This document shows positions 21,139-34,287 of a DNA stretch of 64,000 bases, one piece after another; positions within the stretch are counted from its first letter, which is position 1; every line of letters begins with the position of its first letter. The notes beneath the pieces are model-generated. The model had not been told where the DNA came from. It did not search any database and saw nothing but the letters and a program-made list of their open reading frames with translations. Made by a program: the position numbers and the translations under genes. Source of the stretch: Loripinus fragilis (lineage: Eukaryota > Mollusca > Bivalvia > Lucinida > Lucinidae); the NCBI GenBank assembly GCA_964019695.1, contig OZ026518.1, forward strand, positions 71,621,254 to 71,685,253, written 5' to 3'.

Positions 21139-21201
21139 AAAATTATGTTTAAAAAACTGTGTAATCGGACTTAATCTTGTTTTATTTATCTATGACATTG
21201 T

Positions 21202-22515
21202 ATGTGTATTCTTTCTGAACATTTAACTTATCCATACAAGTGTATACCGATGCCACAAACCAAGAATACTACGGAAACAGCGGGAAGACCGCATGCGACA
21301 ACGGAAGAGGATGAAAATGGGATACAACCGACTATAAAAGAATGTTTAAAAGAGATAAGTACAAAACTTTCAACGGTTATTTTCACTCTTAACACCCTGA
21401 ATGAAAACATTGTAGAAGTGAAAGAACAATTATCGACCAGGCGTGTTCCCCCACTAGATGCAAGTTTTAATACATTAGGTGGGACACTAGAAAAAAAAAT
21501 GACGTCCTGGAAAAAATCAACATCCAAGAAAATGAACTTACAACAAGCCAACAACCAGACATGGCTAACATTCACATTGAAGAGAATGCCCTCAGGATAA
21601 AAAATAAACTGTCCCAAATATGGGAGAACAACCTACGAGCTCGCAAATCAGCTACAAGAAGACCCAATTATATTACCACAATGGGTACAAATAAAGCACA
21701 TCGCAAATGAACCCTCAAATGTTACACAAAGACGAGAAAAACAAGCAATGGACAATTTTCAAGCCGAAAAAGAGTTACTCCTTCTAAGGAGTGAAAGTCA
21801 GGAAACAAAATACAAAGATTTAGACTCAAAAATAATTTCAGATATTGAAAAACTAGCCACTGGTCAGAGTCGCAATATGTTACTTAACATGTGGCAAGAA
21901 GATTGTAAGCGAAATGAGGAATCTCAAAAAAAAAGATGGCAAAATAAGAATCACTCCTGGCTCAATAGATATAAGGAGAATTTCAAGGTAACCTACCAAA
22001 ATAAAAGCCCTTTTATTAAAGCAGAGGACAAAACAGAGGGCAACAAAACTTATGCAACAGCTGCAGCAACACAACCACACACAGGCAGTCACCAACAAGC
22101 TACAGTAGGGAACCTAAAGCGAAACAATAACATTACCAAAAGACAACAGCCAGCTCAACAAGAAGAACAGCAAAATGGTCAACACCATATACAAGGAGAA
22201 TCATCTATCAAAGAAATGCCACTGCCACAACGCCCACCAAGGAATCAGCGAGAAACAAGGCAGAATCAAACAGTTGGGAGACAATCATCTCCAAGAGAGA
22301 TCCCAGAACTGCAGGGAGCAACGAGCACTGCCCCCATATATATAGACTTGGACACAGACACTGGCAACAATACACAAGTGAATTTTTTAGGTCGAGGCCG
22401 AGGCCGGGGCCAAAGCCGGGGCCGGGGCCAGAGTCGAGGCCAAAACCAGGGTCGGATCCGAGGCCAGGCCAAGGACGTGGAAGCAGACCCCAACAGGTAT
22501 AAAAAATATGGATAA
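21202..22515 (+). pseudogene. Penelope ORF1: coiled-coil and RG-rich protein, with two frame changes
   Basis: The N-terminal part (from Met at 21202 or 21250) and the C-terminal part (to 22515) share one frame, but an in-frame TAA lies at 21598-21600. Around the A9 run at about 21490 the more protein-like frame switches by one base. That alternate frame reads through NDVLEKINIQENELTT and LRIKNKLSQIWENN to about 21640, after which the first frame resumes with YELANQLQEDP. So one gained and one lost base probably interrupt a single ORF of about 430 codons. Predicted order: helical/coiled-coil N-terminal half, Gln/Asn-rich middle, then GRGRGRGQSRGRGQSRG near the C terminus, an RG box suited to RNA binding. 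It resembles a nucleocapsid-like ORF1. No known family is recognised. Confidence 0.6.
21748..22515 (+). CDS. Intact C-terminal part of Penelope ORF1 (RG-rich)
   Basis: 255 codons, open throughout. It is rich in Gln, Asn and Lys, with poly-basic segments (KRQQPAQQEEQQNGQ), a short acidic patch (IYIDLDTDTG) and a terminal RG-repeat block. The stop overlaps the RT start as ATGGATAA, an 8-base overlap in different frames. Such stop-start overlap suggests RT translation by reinitiation or frameshift. The in-frame stretch before the Met back to 21601 is also open. Confidence 0.65.
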   Translation: MDNFQAEKELLLLRSESQETKYKDLDSKIISDIEKLATGQSRNMLLNMWQEDCKRNEESQKKRWQNKNHSWLNRYKENFKVTYQNKSPFIKAEDKTEGNKTYATAAATQPHTGSHQQATVGNLKRNNNITKRQQPAQQEEQQNGQHHIQGESSIKEMPLPQRPPRNQRETRQNQTVGRQSSPREIPELQGATSTAPIYIDLDTDTGNNTQVNFLGRGRGRGQSRGRGQSRGQNQGRIRGQAKDVEADPNRYKKYG

Positions 22516-24124
22516 AGACATTAAAATCATAAATTTATCCAATAAGAAACTAACAGATGCAGAAGTATCATTATTAAACAAAGGACTTAAATTCACACCA
22601 AATCCAAAATTAGGAAACACACAAGAATTACGTGAAGATTCAAATGAATTCAATAGGAAATTAAGACTTGCTGAATTTTTTGATGGTACGGAAGATCAGG
22701 ATATCTCTTTAGTTAGAAACAAATCTAATTTCATACCCCCTAGTAAACGAAATGACGCACTGGATGAATTTATCAACACTGTAGAAAAATTTCCCAAAAC
22801 TCCTATCCAAAGCAATGTAAAAAATAATTTAACAATGCAGGAACAGGAGGCTTTGAAAATATTAAGAACAAATAGTGAAATAATTATCAAAGAAGCTGAC
22901 AAAGGAGGGGCAACAATAATTATGAATAAAGAAGATTATAAAGAACTGGTTGAAACAATTCTGAATGATGAAGTATATTATACCAAACTAAACACATCTC
23001 CGGAAAAAGAATTAAATTTAAAATATAAAAAGTTTTTACAGAAATTCAAAAGTCAAATGACAGAAAAAGAATTTGACTACTTGCTCAATTTTGAAGTAAA
23101 AACAAGCAATTTTTATGGTTTGCCTAAAGTACAAAAGAGCAAACAAATCAATGAAAAGTGTAAATCAGCAAATTCTGGATATGTCGAAATCACAGATGAA
23201 ATATCAGATCTGAAATTAAGACCGATTGTTGCTGGCCCCTCATGTCATACACACAGACTTAGTAATCTCATTGATATACTATTAAGACCTTACACGGAAC
23301 ATGTCACTAGCTATCTAAGGGATACAACAGACTTCTTAAATAACCTCCCAGATACTATTCCAAAAGATACCATATTAACATCATTTGATATTGAAGCATT
23401 GTACTCTAATATCCCACACAAACTTGGTTTGGAAGCAATAAAATACTGGATAGAAAAATACCCCAACACTTTAATCTCAAGGTTCTCAAAAGAGTTTATT
23501 CTAGATGGAATTAAATTCATTTTAGAAAATAACATTTTTTGTTTCAATGATACATTTTATAGACAAGAAAAGGGTACAGCTATGGGTACAAAATTTGCCC
23601 CAGTATATGCGACCTTAACGATTGGGTATTTAGAGGAAAAGTTATACACTATCATTGAAACCAATTATGACACAGAGTTTCAAAGATACCTTAAAAAATA
23701 TTGGAAACGGTTTTTGGACGACTGCTTCGTTCCATGGACCAAGTCCGAAGAAGAATTGATAAAATTCCATTCTGTTTTGAACAATTTGCATAATGATATA
23801 AGATTTACATTAGAATACAACCAAAATGAACAGCCATTTTTGGATGTAATGGTCCGAAACAAAGGAGGAAAAATAGAAACAGACATTTTCTATAAAGAAA
23901 CAGACAGCAAACAGTATTTGTTGTTCTCTTCTTGTCATCCGAGGCATACAAAAATAAACATACCGTATAATCTTGCTCGTAGACTGAAAACAATTATTTC
24001 TGAAGAAAATGTTCTCATAAATAGAATGACAGAACCGAAATCATTTTTACTTAAACAAAATTACCCAGAAAGCTTGATTGACGGGGGGATAGCGAAAGCC
24101 ATGAATTTGGACAAAACATATTAA
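22508..24124 (+). CDS. Penelope-type reverse transcriptase
   Basis: 538 codons, uninterrupted. Landmarks of Penelope RT in order: KEADKGGATIIMNKEDY (about 120-137), FYGLPKVQK, LRPIVAGPSCHTHRL, catalytic Asp in FDIEALYSNIP (motif A), QEKGTAMGTKFAPVYA (motif B), FLDDCF (motif C, both Asp present; Phe replaces the usual aromatic Tyr before x-D-D), PFLDVMV (motif D/E region), and a thumb-like C terminus (SLIDGGIAKAMNLD). The protein copies element RNA from a nicked target end. Unlike most Penelope elements the RT does not run into the GIY-YIG domain in one frame: it stops at TAA 24122-24124, while the linker continues in the -1 frame. Confidence 0.93.
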   Translation: MDKDIKIINLSNKKLTDAEVSLLNKGLKFTPNPKLGNTQELREDSNEFNRKLRLAEFFDGTEDQDISLVRNKSNFIPPSKRNDALDEFINTVEKFPKTPIQSNVKNNLTMQEQEALKILRTNSEIIIKEADKGGATIIMNKEDYKELVETILNDEVYYTKLNTSPEKELNLKYKKFLQKFKSQMTEKEFDYLLNFEVKTSNFYGLPKVQKSKQINEKCKSANSGYVEITDEISDLKLRPIVAGPSCHTHRLSNLIDILLRPYTEHVTSYLRDTTDFLNNLPDTIPKDTILTSFDIEALYSNIPHKLGLEAIKYWIEKYPNTLISRFSKEFILDGIKFILENNIFCFNDTFYRQEKGTAMGTKFAPVYATLTIGYLEEKLYTIIETNYDTEFQRYLKKYWKRFLDDCFVPWTKSEEELIKFHSVLNNLHNDIRFTLEYNQNEQPFLDVMVRNKGGKIETDIFYKETDSKQYLLFSSCHPRHTKINIPYNLARRLKTIISEENVLINRMTEPKSFLLKQNYPESLIDGGIAKAMNLDKTY

Positions 24125-24159
24125 GAACTATTAAAAATAAAACAGATGACAAGGTTATC

Positions 24160-25682
<1,523 letters not shown>

Positions 25683-25689
25683 CATTTAT

Positions 25690-27480
25690 TTGTCTATAGC
25701 TACACAGCCAAGTTTGTGTTTGACCTGTTAGAAGTCCGCAAAACCAGGTTTTCTTATGATGAGGCCCATATGTCAAAGATTATACAATGCAACTACTCAT
25801 ATTTGTCGTGAAAACTACTGGTCCCAATTTACACAATATACTTTTATTTTACAAGAATAACAAAATAAATGCAGGTACACTAAACGATTAACGAAACCTG
25901 GCACTAACGAATGAGGAAACCTGGCACTTTTTGTTGGTCTCTATTTTGTAAAGAACAAGTCCTAAGGCAAAAAGTAAGAGTTTATTTTAATAAAAAAGCA
26001 TAAAATGGGATTTTTATTTTAATGCATACCACCATCAAACTGCCGTAAAGTATCTGCTCGACATGCTGAACTGGCTAGCAAATTAAACCAGTGAACTTGA
26101 TATATGTTTTACAAGCTCCAATGGCTAGTATTTTTACATTTGTATGTCAACCCTTGTGCTCTCATCAACCATAATGATTAACACTATCAAACATAAGGCA
26201 TAAGGCATCCCCTCAACATCTTGCGTCAGCACGCATCTTCGACTTAAATTTCAAGCTCCATTGACATTGTCATTTTTATTATAACAATCAGGATTTCGTT
26301 AAATATTGTGTCTACAACCACCAAAGCGTGCATAAGGCATCTCCTAAAACTCCTGTGATGGTTCAGAAACATTGACCTAAGCTGAAACCAATTTCTAATT
26401 GGTCAACACCTTGACCCCTGACCTATATTATATGCTTTATAAAGAAAGGCCCAATGGCTTTGTCTCTCTTCCCCCAGCGGACGCAGCATCAACTTCCATG
26501 GAATTCATGTTCTTTGTCAAACCCCCCCCCCCCAACCCCCCCCCCCCGTTTCATGTAAGCTAATTACTTTGTTGTGGCTGTGTAGCCAAAGAACATCACG
26601 TCAAAGTCAGAATGCAAAAATATTTCTGCCAATCCATCTATGTTTGTCTTAATTTAAATTGAAATCACACGTTCATCTCATCAAAATTCCAAGTTATGTA
26701 GATTGAACCTTGAAGAAATCTGTATTCACTTAATTCAGAATGACGATTTCATACATCTAAATAAGCCAAATATTTATTTACTTGGAAATTAAGCAAAGCA
26801 ATGTCAGGAATGGGTACAATTAGTTTCTTAACCATACCCATAAAACCACAAGGTAAAAGAGTCACAACGAGATTGATTGGAGTAAACAGATGGCATATGA
26901 TGAACCAAGTAAGCAGCTATTTTCCAAACAGGTGGTGACTCTGAATTCGAACGTAACTGAATATTACAGCTTAAATAGGACAATTAAATGATAACACAGA
27001 ACAGCAAGTAACCACAACAAAGCATCAACTTGGAACGGTCAGTAATGCGTTACTAGTTGGTTTAAGTTAACTTTACGAGGGTTTAGTCCCAATCCTCTCT
27101 TTCGGTGTGGTTCTAAAACATGCATTTGAATGGACCACGTGGAGGTTTCCAACTCATCAATAATTCAACACAGACAACAAAGGAATCAAAGGTAAAACCA
27201 TGGGGATTCAAGGATGAAGAGTTAACAGAACAACGCTTACTCTGACATTTCACATCGCCACTGGAACATTGGAGGGAATGAAGGCCAAAAGTTGAATCCT
27301 GGTGAGCCAACACATAGAGTACGTGTAACAATTAATTTGTGTGACAACTATTGCTAATTTCATATGCTAAGTAAATACAAGTTTTTTTAAAAAATAAAAG
27401 TAATAAGAATTACATCTCGTTGCTCTTCTATGGATGATGTAAAAGCTTCAATGCTTCATGCGTCTGACGTGTGTATGCAA
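25690..27480. other. Intergenic stretch without recognised gene
   Basis: AT-rich. Contains poly-C runs at 26521-26547 and a short fragment of the 370-bp dispersed repeat around 27010-27060 (CTTGGAACGGTCAGTAA). ORFs such as 27113-27331 (minus) have no family motif. Confidence 0.45.
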
Positions 27481-27482
27481 TG

Positions 27483-27848
27483 CAAGGTAGGATAGGAGGC
27501 AAAGTTCTGGATTGGATACAATCAATTACCACACCTGAGCTTGGATACCATATGGGAAAGTGACAAATACACAAAAACATTATATAGAGGAGAGCCAAAA
27601 GTCAGCCCTATCCTAGCATGTGACCACAAGGCTGCATGATACAGACAAGACAATATAGCAAAGAAAAACACATAAAAAGATCCACAAAAGAATTACCACC
27701 TTGGAATGGTCAGTAAGAAAATTACTGGAATGCTTAAAATAGTTTCACGGTACCAACCTCACCCTTCATTCTGATGTGGATCAAGACACATATATGTTTG
27801 GTTTGCATGAAAGATCCTTAACTTATCCATGACTTGTCTCCAAGTACA
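27483..27848 (+). repeat. ~370-bp dispersed repeat, copy 1 of 4
   Basis: Landmarks: GATACAATCAATTACCACACC, GGATACCATATGGGAAAGTG, GAATGGTCAGTAA, CCAACCTCACCCTT, GTGGATCAAGACACATA. The other copies are at 28502-28826, 33386-33755 and 35228-35612, all in this orientation. No transposase, tail or inverted ends were identified. Probably a non-autonomous element. Confidence 0.75.
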
Positions 27849-28501
27849 TATAAATCAACGACAAGATACAAAAAGGAGTTAAACCAAAGATAAGGACTCT
27901 ACAGAACATACAACTGAATACCGTAGCAAAGAAATCAAACAGTTAAACCCTTGCGGGCCTGACAGCAGACATAGCATTGGGCCCAAACCCTCTCATTTAT
28001 AGATAAGGCTTAAATTTGGAACCGTTAAAGCAAATCTCTTAATTTCCTACCACCACTGTCATCATATTAAGGAAATCTACTGCAGGTGAAATTAGTTAAT
28101 AGAACTTGTATTCACTGGTAAATGTATATAAAGCAAAACGTGAGTGTTTCAGAGTTTTTCAGTAGGTCTTCAAGTCAAATGAACAAATTCACTGGCGTTT
28201 CAAAATCAGTTCTTGGGTTTTATAAAGCTCAGTATTGCCAGAAATTCATTTAAACACGTCTTCTTATTATACATTTCTTAACATGTTGTTACATCAACTT
28301 GATCTACCAGTGTTCCAAACTCTATGTGACCATTGAGTGTAGTATAACAGGCTATCCTTCTTGTATATCAACATTTTCTCTGCGCTCTTATTGCATTGGG
28401 ATTCCAGTGTTACACAAGCTAAGAAGCCACCATGTGAGCTAAACACTATTTGTGTTTTAACAACGGCAGCAACTAGGGTACAATTGGCCAGTAAAATATA
28501 T

Positions 28502-28826
28502 CTAAGTAAGAATGACGGCAAAGATTCGGAAACGATACAATCAAGTACCACACCTGACTCAGGATACCACATGGGAAAGTGACAGAAACACAATTAAACA
28601 TCACAAACAAGAGCCATGAGGTCAGCCCTTTCCCAGCAGGTGACCACGCGACAGCAATAAACAGATGCGAAAACATGACAAACACAAGACATAAATAACA
28701 CAAATGATCCACAAAAGTACCGCCTTGGAAACGTCAGTAAAATATTTTACTCGAGTGCTTAAACCAGTTTCACAGCGCCAACCTCACCCTTAGTTCAGAT
28801 GTGGATCAAGACACATAGATGTATCC
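28502..28826 (+). repeat. ~370-bp dispersed repeat, copy 2 of 4
   Basis: Same landmarks as the copy at 27483, running directly into the repeat at 28828. Minus-strand ORFs across it are repeat frames. Confidence 0.75.
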
Positions 28827-28827
28827 A

Positions 28828-29110
28828 CCCCCAGTACCCCAAGTAGCCTCGGCTGCTGTCTGTTCTGAGGTGGTGATTATGTTGTTGATGATTCATCGTT
28901 TGTTGTTGCTCCCATTGTGTTGGGTCTTTGTTTTATAGTTTACTTCTTATTGTCCTCATCTTGCTGAGATATAGAGAGCTGGTTGCTTTACTTTAATTAC
29001 GTTGTCGTGTGGCTGTCAGTGTTCTTTGTGTCTTCCCCTCTGGTGTCATGGGTTTGTCTGTGGTCTATGCTTGTAGCATTTCTTGGCCATGCTCATCTGT
29101 TTTGGGCGCT
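28828..29110 (+). repeat. Dispersed repeat shared with 36355-36660
   Basis: Shared landmarks: CCCCCAGT, TTGATTCAT-like, GAGAGAGCTGGTTGCTTTAC and GTCGTGTGGCTGT. Both copies follow C-rich starts. No coding sign. Confidence 0.6.
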
Positions 29111-29910
29111 TCTATCTAGTTCTACTTAATGAGATCAATAAAACAGAGTCGGGCACATTCAAAATAAAGTGTCTTGAAATTATTCTGTATCTCTCAAGTT
29201 TTTAAAAAGCGTATCAAGCAATGTAATCTCTGACGCCTCAGCGTTTCCATTCACTTATTTGAAACACAGTTTCCGTACATGAAGGTGTCAAATACAACAA
29301 CTGAGTCTGCAGCTGTGTGTCTAAAAAGGGTTGCAGAAGCACAATTCTTTGTGTCTAGGTAAAACGTAGATCATCTGGTGCTATCTAGAATAGTTCAAAA
29401 CATCTAAATATGAGATGGGTTCTGGATGCTGAAATCGCTGTCGTGATTTTGTTTTTTTGTTTGTTTAGGATACATATTAATTCTCGTCTACATAATGTAA
29501 ATCAATGAGCACAAACTTAATCATTTGTCAAAATATACCAGAATTAAATGTACTCTAGATTGGCCATTCATTTGAAGAAGATATGATGTAACAAAATTAA
29601 CAACTCCACACTGTTTAGCAAGATGACAACATTAATCTTGCAGAGACATGATTTTACCTGAAAATAAAAACGATAAATTATGAATATTATTAATCATCTT
29701 CAGATGCACAAATATATGTTTTTTTCTGCGTTATGCTTTGCTGACTGGTTTCACATTATATACATGTATTAAAACAACTATTACAGTTGTTTTTTTAGAA
29801 AAAAAACTGATTTGATATCAGTAAAACTACCAAATTTTAAGGTTATCATAGGTACAATCATTGCATTTTTATGGTAAAAGCAAAGATCTCCAGTAGAGCA
29901 CACTGCGCTC
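29111..29910. other. Intergenic stretch without recognised gene
   Basis: AT-rich. No ORF, inverted ends or simple repeat of note. Confidence 0.45.
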
Positions 29911-29916
29911 ACAAAC

Positions 29917-30051
29917 ATTGATCGAGTACAATTCAGTTATTTCACGACCTGCAGACAGACAGACAGATATACTCATAGATTGATAGATTTATAAATGGAT
30001 GGATAGATAGATACATATATAAATCTATCAATCTATGAGTATATCTGTCTT

Positions 30052-30082
<31 letters not shown>

Positions 30083-30118
30083 GCGGGTCGTGAAATAACT
30101 GAATTGTACTCGATCAAT
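29917..30118. repeat. ~200-bp palindrome containing TCTG/AGAC microsatellites
   Basis: ATTGATCGAGTACAATTCAG ... CATAGATTGATAGATTTA on the left is inverted on the right (TAAATCTATCAATCTATG ... TGAATTGTACTCGATCAAT). The right arm has a longer TCTG run than the left. No coding content. Confidence 0.8.
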
Positions 30119-30134
30119 CTAACTATACATCTAC

Positions 30135-30135
30135 G

Positions 30136-30194
<59 letters not shown>

Positions 30195-30680
30195 GCTTTG
30201 CCTTTTATAATGTCTAATTTTCGATTTACAAAATAAAATCTTTGAATAAACTTCCGTTACAATTTAAATTGGTCAAAGTATTATAAGGGACCAAATTGTC
30301 TCGTATTGAATTGTCCTGGATCTATTTGAATGCTTTTACAGAGAGAGAACCCATTTTGTAGCATGACCTGTATATTTTTGACTTTCTGATAGTTACAAGC
30401 TGCATGGATTTCAAATGTAAAAAACCCCACTAACATAACATGTACAATGAATGCATTAAAATACTTACAACTTCGTTTTCGCCCGTCTTTTCGTTTATAT
30501 CTTGTCTCTACCTCGTGAATTGCGCCGTTCAAAATGAACAACATCGTACACAAAACACAAAACAAGAAACTCAAAATATGAAAGTCAAAAGTTAAAACAC
30601 CGAAATCAAAACGCCATAGCACAAACACAATGTCACATATAGGCTTCCGTACATATGACCGATTACCAGTATGTTTCAAT
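30135..30680. repeat. (TAGA)n plus a single arm of the 16880-18890 element family
   Basis: (TAGA)n at 30135-30192 is followed by TTTGCCTTTTATAATGTC and continues to CATATAGGCTTCCGTACATATG at about 30636-30657, which is inverted relative to the left arm at 16898. A solitary arm suggests recombination or a truncated copy. Confidence 0.6.
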
Positions 30681-31088
30681 CTTAGCCTAAAAACCCAAGG
30701 TGATTTGATAGATATTCAAACAACTCATAGTTTTCTTCTTTAAAACTCTTTGCATGCTGGATATTTTTCCCGCTTTTGTTGTCTTTCAAAATTAACGTTT
30801 TCAAAACATTCTTTCAGGAACACTTTCAGAGTGTCAAAAGGTGTTGGGCCTGATTTTCGTCCAAACTATTTGCAAATGTTATCTGAAGACGGCACTAGTT
30901 GGCAGATTTAAAATGAAAAATAATATGGGCCTGTATGCGTAGACAAATCATACATGACTGAAAGAATTGTTGACTGGGACGTAAAGTATCAAAACAAACA
31001 AATTAACACACACATAGTGAATGTCGAAAGCTCGACGCACAGTTAATTGTACGGATCTGAAAATGTGAATATGAGATAATATGTGTAG

Positions 31089-31161
31089 GATAATTTACTC
31101 TTAATTCAATATTTCGGCCAAAGGCAATTGGCCGAAATATTGAATTAAGAGTAAAATTATC
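31089..31161. repeat. 73-bp palindrome
   Basis: GATAATTTACTCTTAATTC AATATTTCGGCCA pairs with TGGCCGAAATATT GAATTAAGAGTAAAATTATC around AAGGCAAT. One bulged base. Confidence 0.85.
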
Positions 31162-31169
31162 ATATGTGT

Positions 31170-33380
31170 TTAACATTGGTCCCTATGAAATATAAAATAA
31201 TATAACATGTGTATGGCTCATGTGAGCAGGACCCAACTCAGTAACCCATCTTTCCCTGCGACAATAATTTGGCTAAAAGGCGTTATCAATTTAAAGAAGC
31301 ATAACTTACTCTCCGCTTCCAGCTCAGATAAAACCTTTAACTCTTCCTGTGATACTTGTCGTATATCCATCTCCATTTCATACACGGCCAATATCCGTTT
31401 CTTTTTTTTCAGTTTCTCTTTTACACGATGCAGATACTGTTCCTAACCTGAAAGGCGTCAAAGAAATGAATTTTAAAATATTTAACTCCGAAAGATTATC
31501 TACATTGAAACAATGTTATAAGTGGCCACCTTACATTTTTGCGCCTGTTCAGAAAATAAAAATCGCTTTTACAAACTTTTAATGCTATGATAAAATCCAA
31601 GGCTTTGTCGAGACTCTGCAAATGATCTCGTTTCAAAATGACAGATAGATCTTGCACAGATAGAGTCAGAGAAAAGGTACCCTCATTTCAAAAAGTCACA
31701 ATTTACAATGTGGTATAAAATAATGCCCATATACGCTATCCATTTATATGTTAATTAGTTTGAAGCTATTAATAACAGCTGTGATATAAGATGAAAAGGA
31801 ATCAAACGTTTTGTGACAATTGAACTCTCCATATCTTTTCTACGTTAGCATGAAGAGAGCCACTATCACAGCTAAATCAAAGAGTTTTAGCTTTAACCAT
31901 GCAATTTGCATACAAACTTTGCATTGCTCTTTACGCTTTATTATCTGCAGCATAGCATTGAAATTTTCAGCGATTATTTAACTAAAAAAATCTGTTATAT
32001 ATGCCATTTAAATGTCATTTAAAGTTTCGAGTTTAAACGGGAATTGGACACCAGCCTTGAAAAAAAATTGTTAGAAAATGGGCTGATCAAGCTGTATTGT
32101 GATTGGTCTAACATGGTCACATAAAATAAATCACATACAGGTGTGACAGCACTCAATTCATTTTTGTGTATACGTTCATTATTTTCCTCAAAGTTGTTCT
32201 TATAGAGACACCATAGTCCAACCAGACGCCGTAAGAAACAATAACCGCTCCCAGTCTACCATTACAACAAGGTCAACAAACGGCTAATCTGGATCATAGA
32301 CACGGGCAGCCCAGAACAATCAACAGGCAGTCCAGAACAATCAACGCATCCATAATGACAGCAGTCTTTTAATTAGTACTTACTCATGCTGATTAGGTTC
32401 TACTCTGAATAAGCATTGTTGGTTCACATCAGGCAATTAATTATGCAAGATTTTCAAAATTGTACAGGTATACGTCCCGCCACCCCGTGAAACCATCTAC
32501 CTATGCAAATATTGAAGCCTCTGGCGAGACTGTGCGTCGCACAGACTCGTCTGAGTTTTCGTTCACGAGTAAATTTTGTAAAATCTAGGAAATGCTAGCC
32601 TGCTCATTCAGCTACCGAGACTAGTTAGAATATTGGATTTTTGGCATGAATCAAGTTTATAGGCACTGATCAGACTGTGCGTACTCCCGTAGATACAAAA
32701 GTCCCCATAAAATATATTACCTGCAATTATGGTAAAAAAGCGCTCTGTCAGTGAATTAAAGTTTCTGTGGGGACTGGTATGGATTTACATGGTTTATACA
32801 TTTCTTAACATGTTGTTAAATGGTTAAAAATATTAATTTATTTATTTATTTATTTATTTTTGATCACTTTTACTTAAAATCCAAATCCGCAAGTATTACA
32901 GTTACTGACCAAAAACATGTCTTGCATTGCGAAAATGGTTCATGTATTTTGTGTAATTTTGAAAACTGATTATAATATAAATATATGAACAATATTTCTG
33001 TATTTTGCAAAGCCAACAAAGCAAAAACAATATCCTATGAGACATGTATGTTTATTACTTCAAGACACTGCCCGTACGTCAAGCGCCGCTGGACACCTGG
33101 GATTACCTAGGTATACTACAGCCTGTATATGCACAGCAGGGCACCTGTAGCTATAGCGACACAGGGGAAATAACAAGAATATCAAAAAAGGGGGTTCTGA
33201 CAGGTAACTTTTCTGATTACGTCCCATTGCTGATTGAGGGAAATATCTCCAGTTGATCTATTTGCTTGCTTCTTTTGAATCTATATCCTGGCGAGTTCAG
33301 AACTTATTCTAATATTTAATACACATATTTTCCATTTACTATGTTTACAGGGTTCCTGTAATATTTTGTCAACTTGAGTC
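31170..33380. other. Intergenic stretch; one weak exon candidate
   Basis: Mostly AT-rich with a (TTTA)n run at 32829-32861. The ORF at 33044-33256 (plus, 70 codons) has balanced composition in its second half (GTCSYSDTGEITRISKKGVL), but no family motif or convincing acceptor was seen. It is noted but not called a gene. Confidence 0.35.
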
Positions 33381-33385
33381 AAAGT

Positions 33386-33755
33386 AAGTAAGGTTGCAAA
33401 GATCAGGAATCGATACAATCAAGCACCACACCTGACCCAGGATACCAATGGGAAAGTGACAAACTCACAGAAGACACCACAAACGAGAGCCAAGAGGTCA
33501 GCCCTTTCCCAGCAGGTGACCACGAAGCACATATAAACAGACACGCACAAAACATAGCAAACACAAGACAGAACGAACAAAACATAAAAGATCCACAAAA
33601 GAAGTACCGCCTTGGAACGGTCAGTAAAATATTTTACTGGAGGGCTTAAACCGGTTTAACGGCGCCAACCTCACCCTTAATTCAGATGTGGATCAAGACA
33701 CATAGATATTTGGTGTGCATGAAAGACCCCTAACTTATCAATGCATCATCTCAAG
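33386..33755 (+). repeat. ~370-bp dispersed repeat, copy 3 of 4
   Basis: Very close to the copy at 35228-35612, sharing CAGCCCTTTCCCAG and ACCGGTTTAACGGCGCCAACC. The two are the youngest pair of the family here. Confidence 0.8.
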
Positions 33756-33765
33756 TCTGTTCAGG

Positions 33766-33972
33766 CATTTTGTTTGTTTGTTTGATTCGATTCTTTACGT
33801 CACATCAACAATCTTTCAGTTATAAAGGGACGGGTCTTCCTGGGTTGAACCAGTACTAAGCTAGGATTAATGTTCTTGCTCAAGGACACAATGCAGTGAC
33901 GCCGGTGAGGCTCGAACCCGTGGCCCCTTGGTCTCGAGTCAAGCACTCTGAGCCACTGCGCTCCCTCTGTTC
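33766..33972 (-). mobile_element. tRNA-derived SINE (family A)
   Basis: Minus-strand copy with a B-box-like GGGTTCGAGCCTC and the full family body, ending in (CAAA)n. It starts just after the 370-bp repeat. Confidence 0.75.
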
Positions 33973-34287
33973 AGGTATATAAGCATGCATTGCTAAAACT
34001 AAGTCGGATCTCATGACTGCACTTTCTTATTAAATGTTTCACTTTTCTATCCAACATCCTAAAAGAACATTGTAAAATCTATTTTACAATAACTTTAATG
34101 TCACCTGGTCAAATTTGGCCAGACATTATTTTGACTGATAAAGTTTTTATATTAAATTTGGTATTGAAGTAACACTTGACCTGTTCCTTTGGATATGATC
34201 ATATCTAATGTGATCATTGCCATTGAGTATAAGTAAAACACACCATTATAACCGATTTCCCCATTATAGGTTGATGAAGTGTTCAGA

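Larger units (their letters stand above)
19777..21183 (+). repeat. 5' pseudo-LTR of the Penelope element
   Basis: Aligns end to end with 24160-25566. It includes an intact GIY-YIG ORF, two GGGCC/GGCCC hairpin clusters, TTATA/TTGTA low-complexity sequence, repeats around GGGAACGTTACGTT, an 11-bp inverted repeat (ATGGCGTTGCA/TGCAACGCCAT) and a candidate hammerhead ribozyme. It probably supplies the promoter and 5' UTR for ORF1. Confidence 0.9.
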
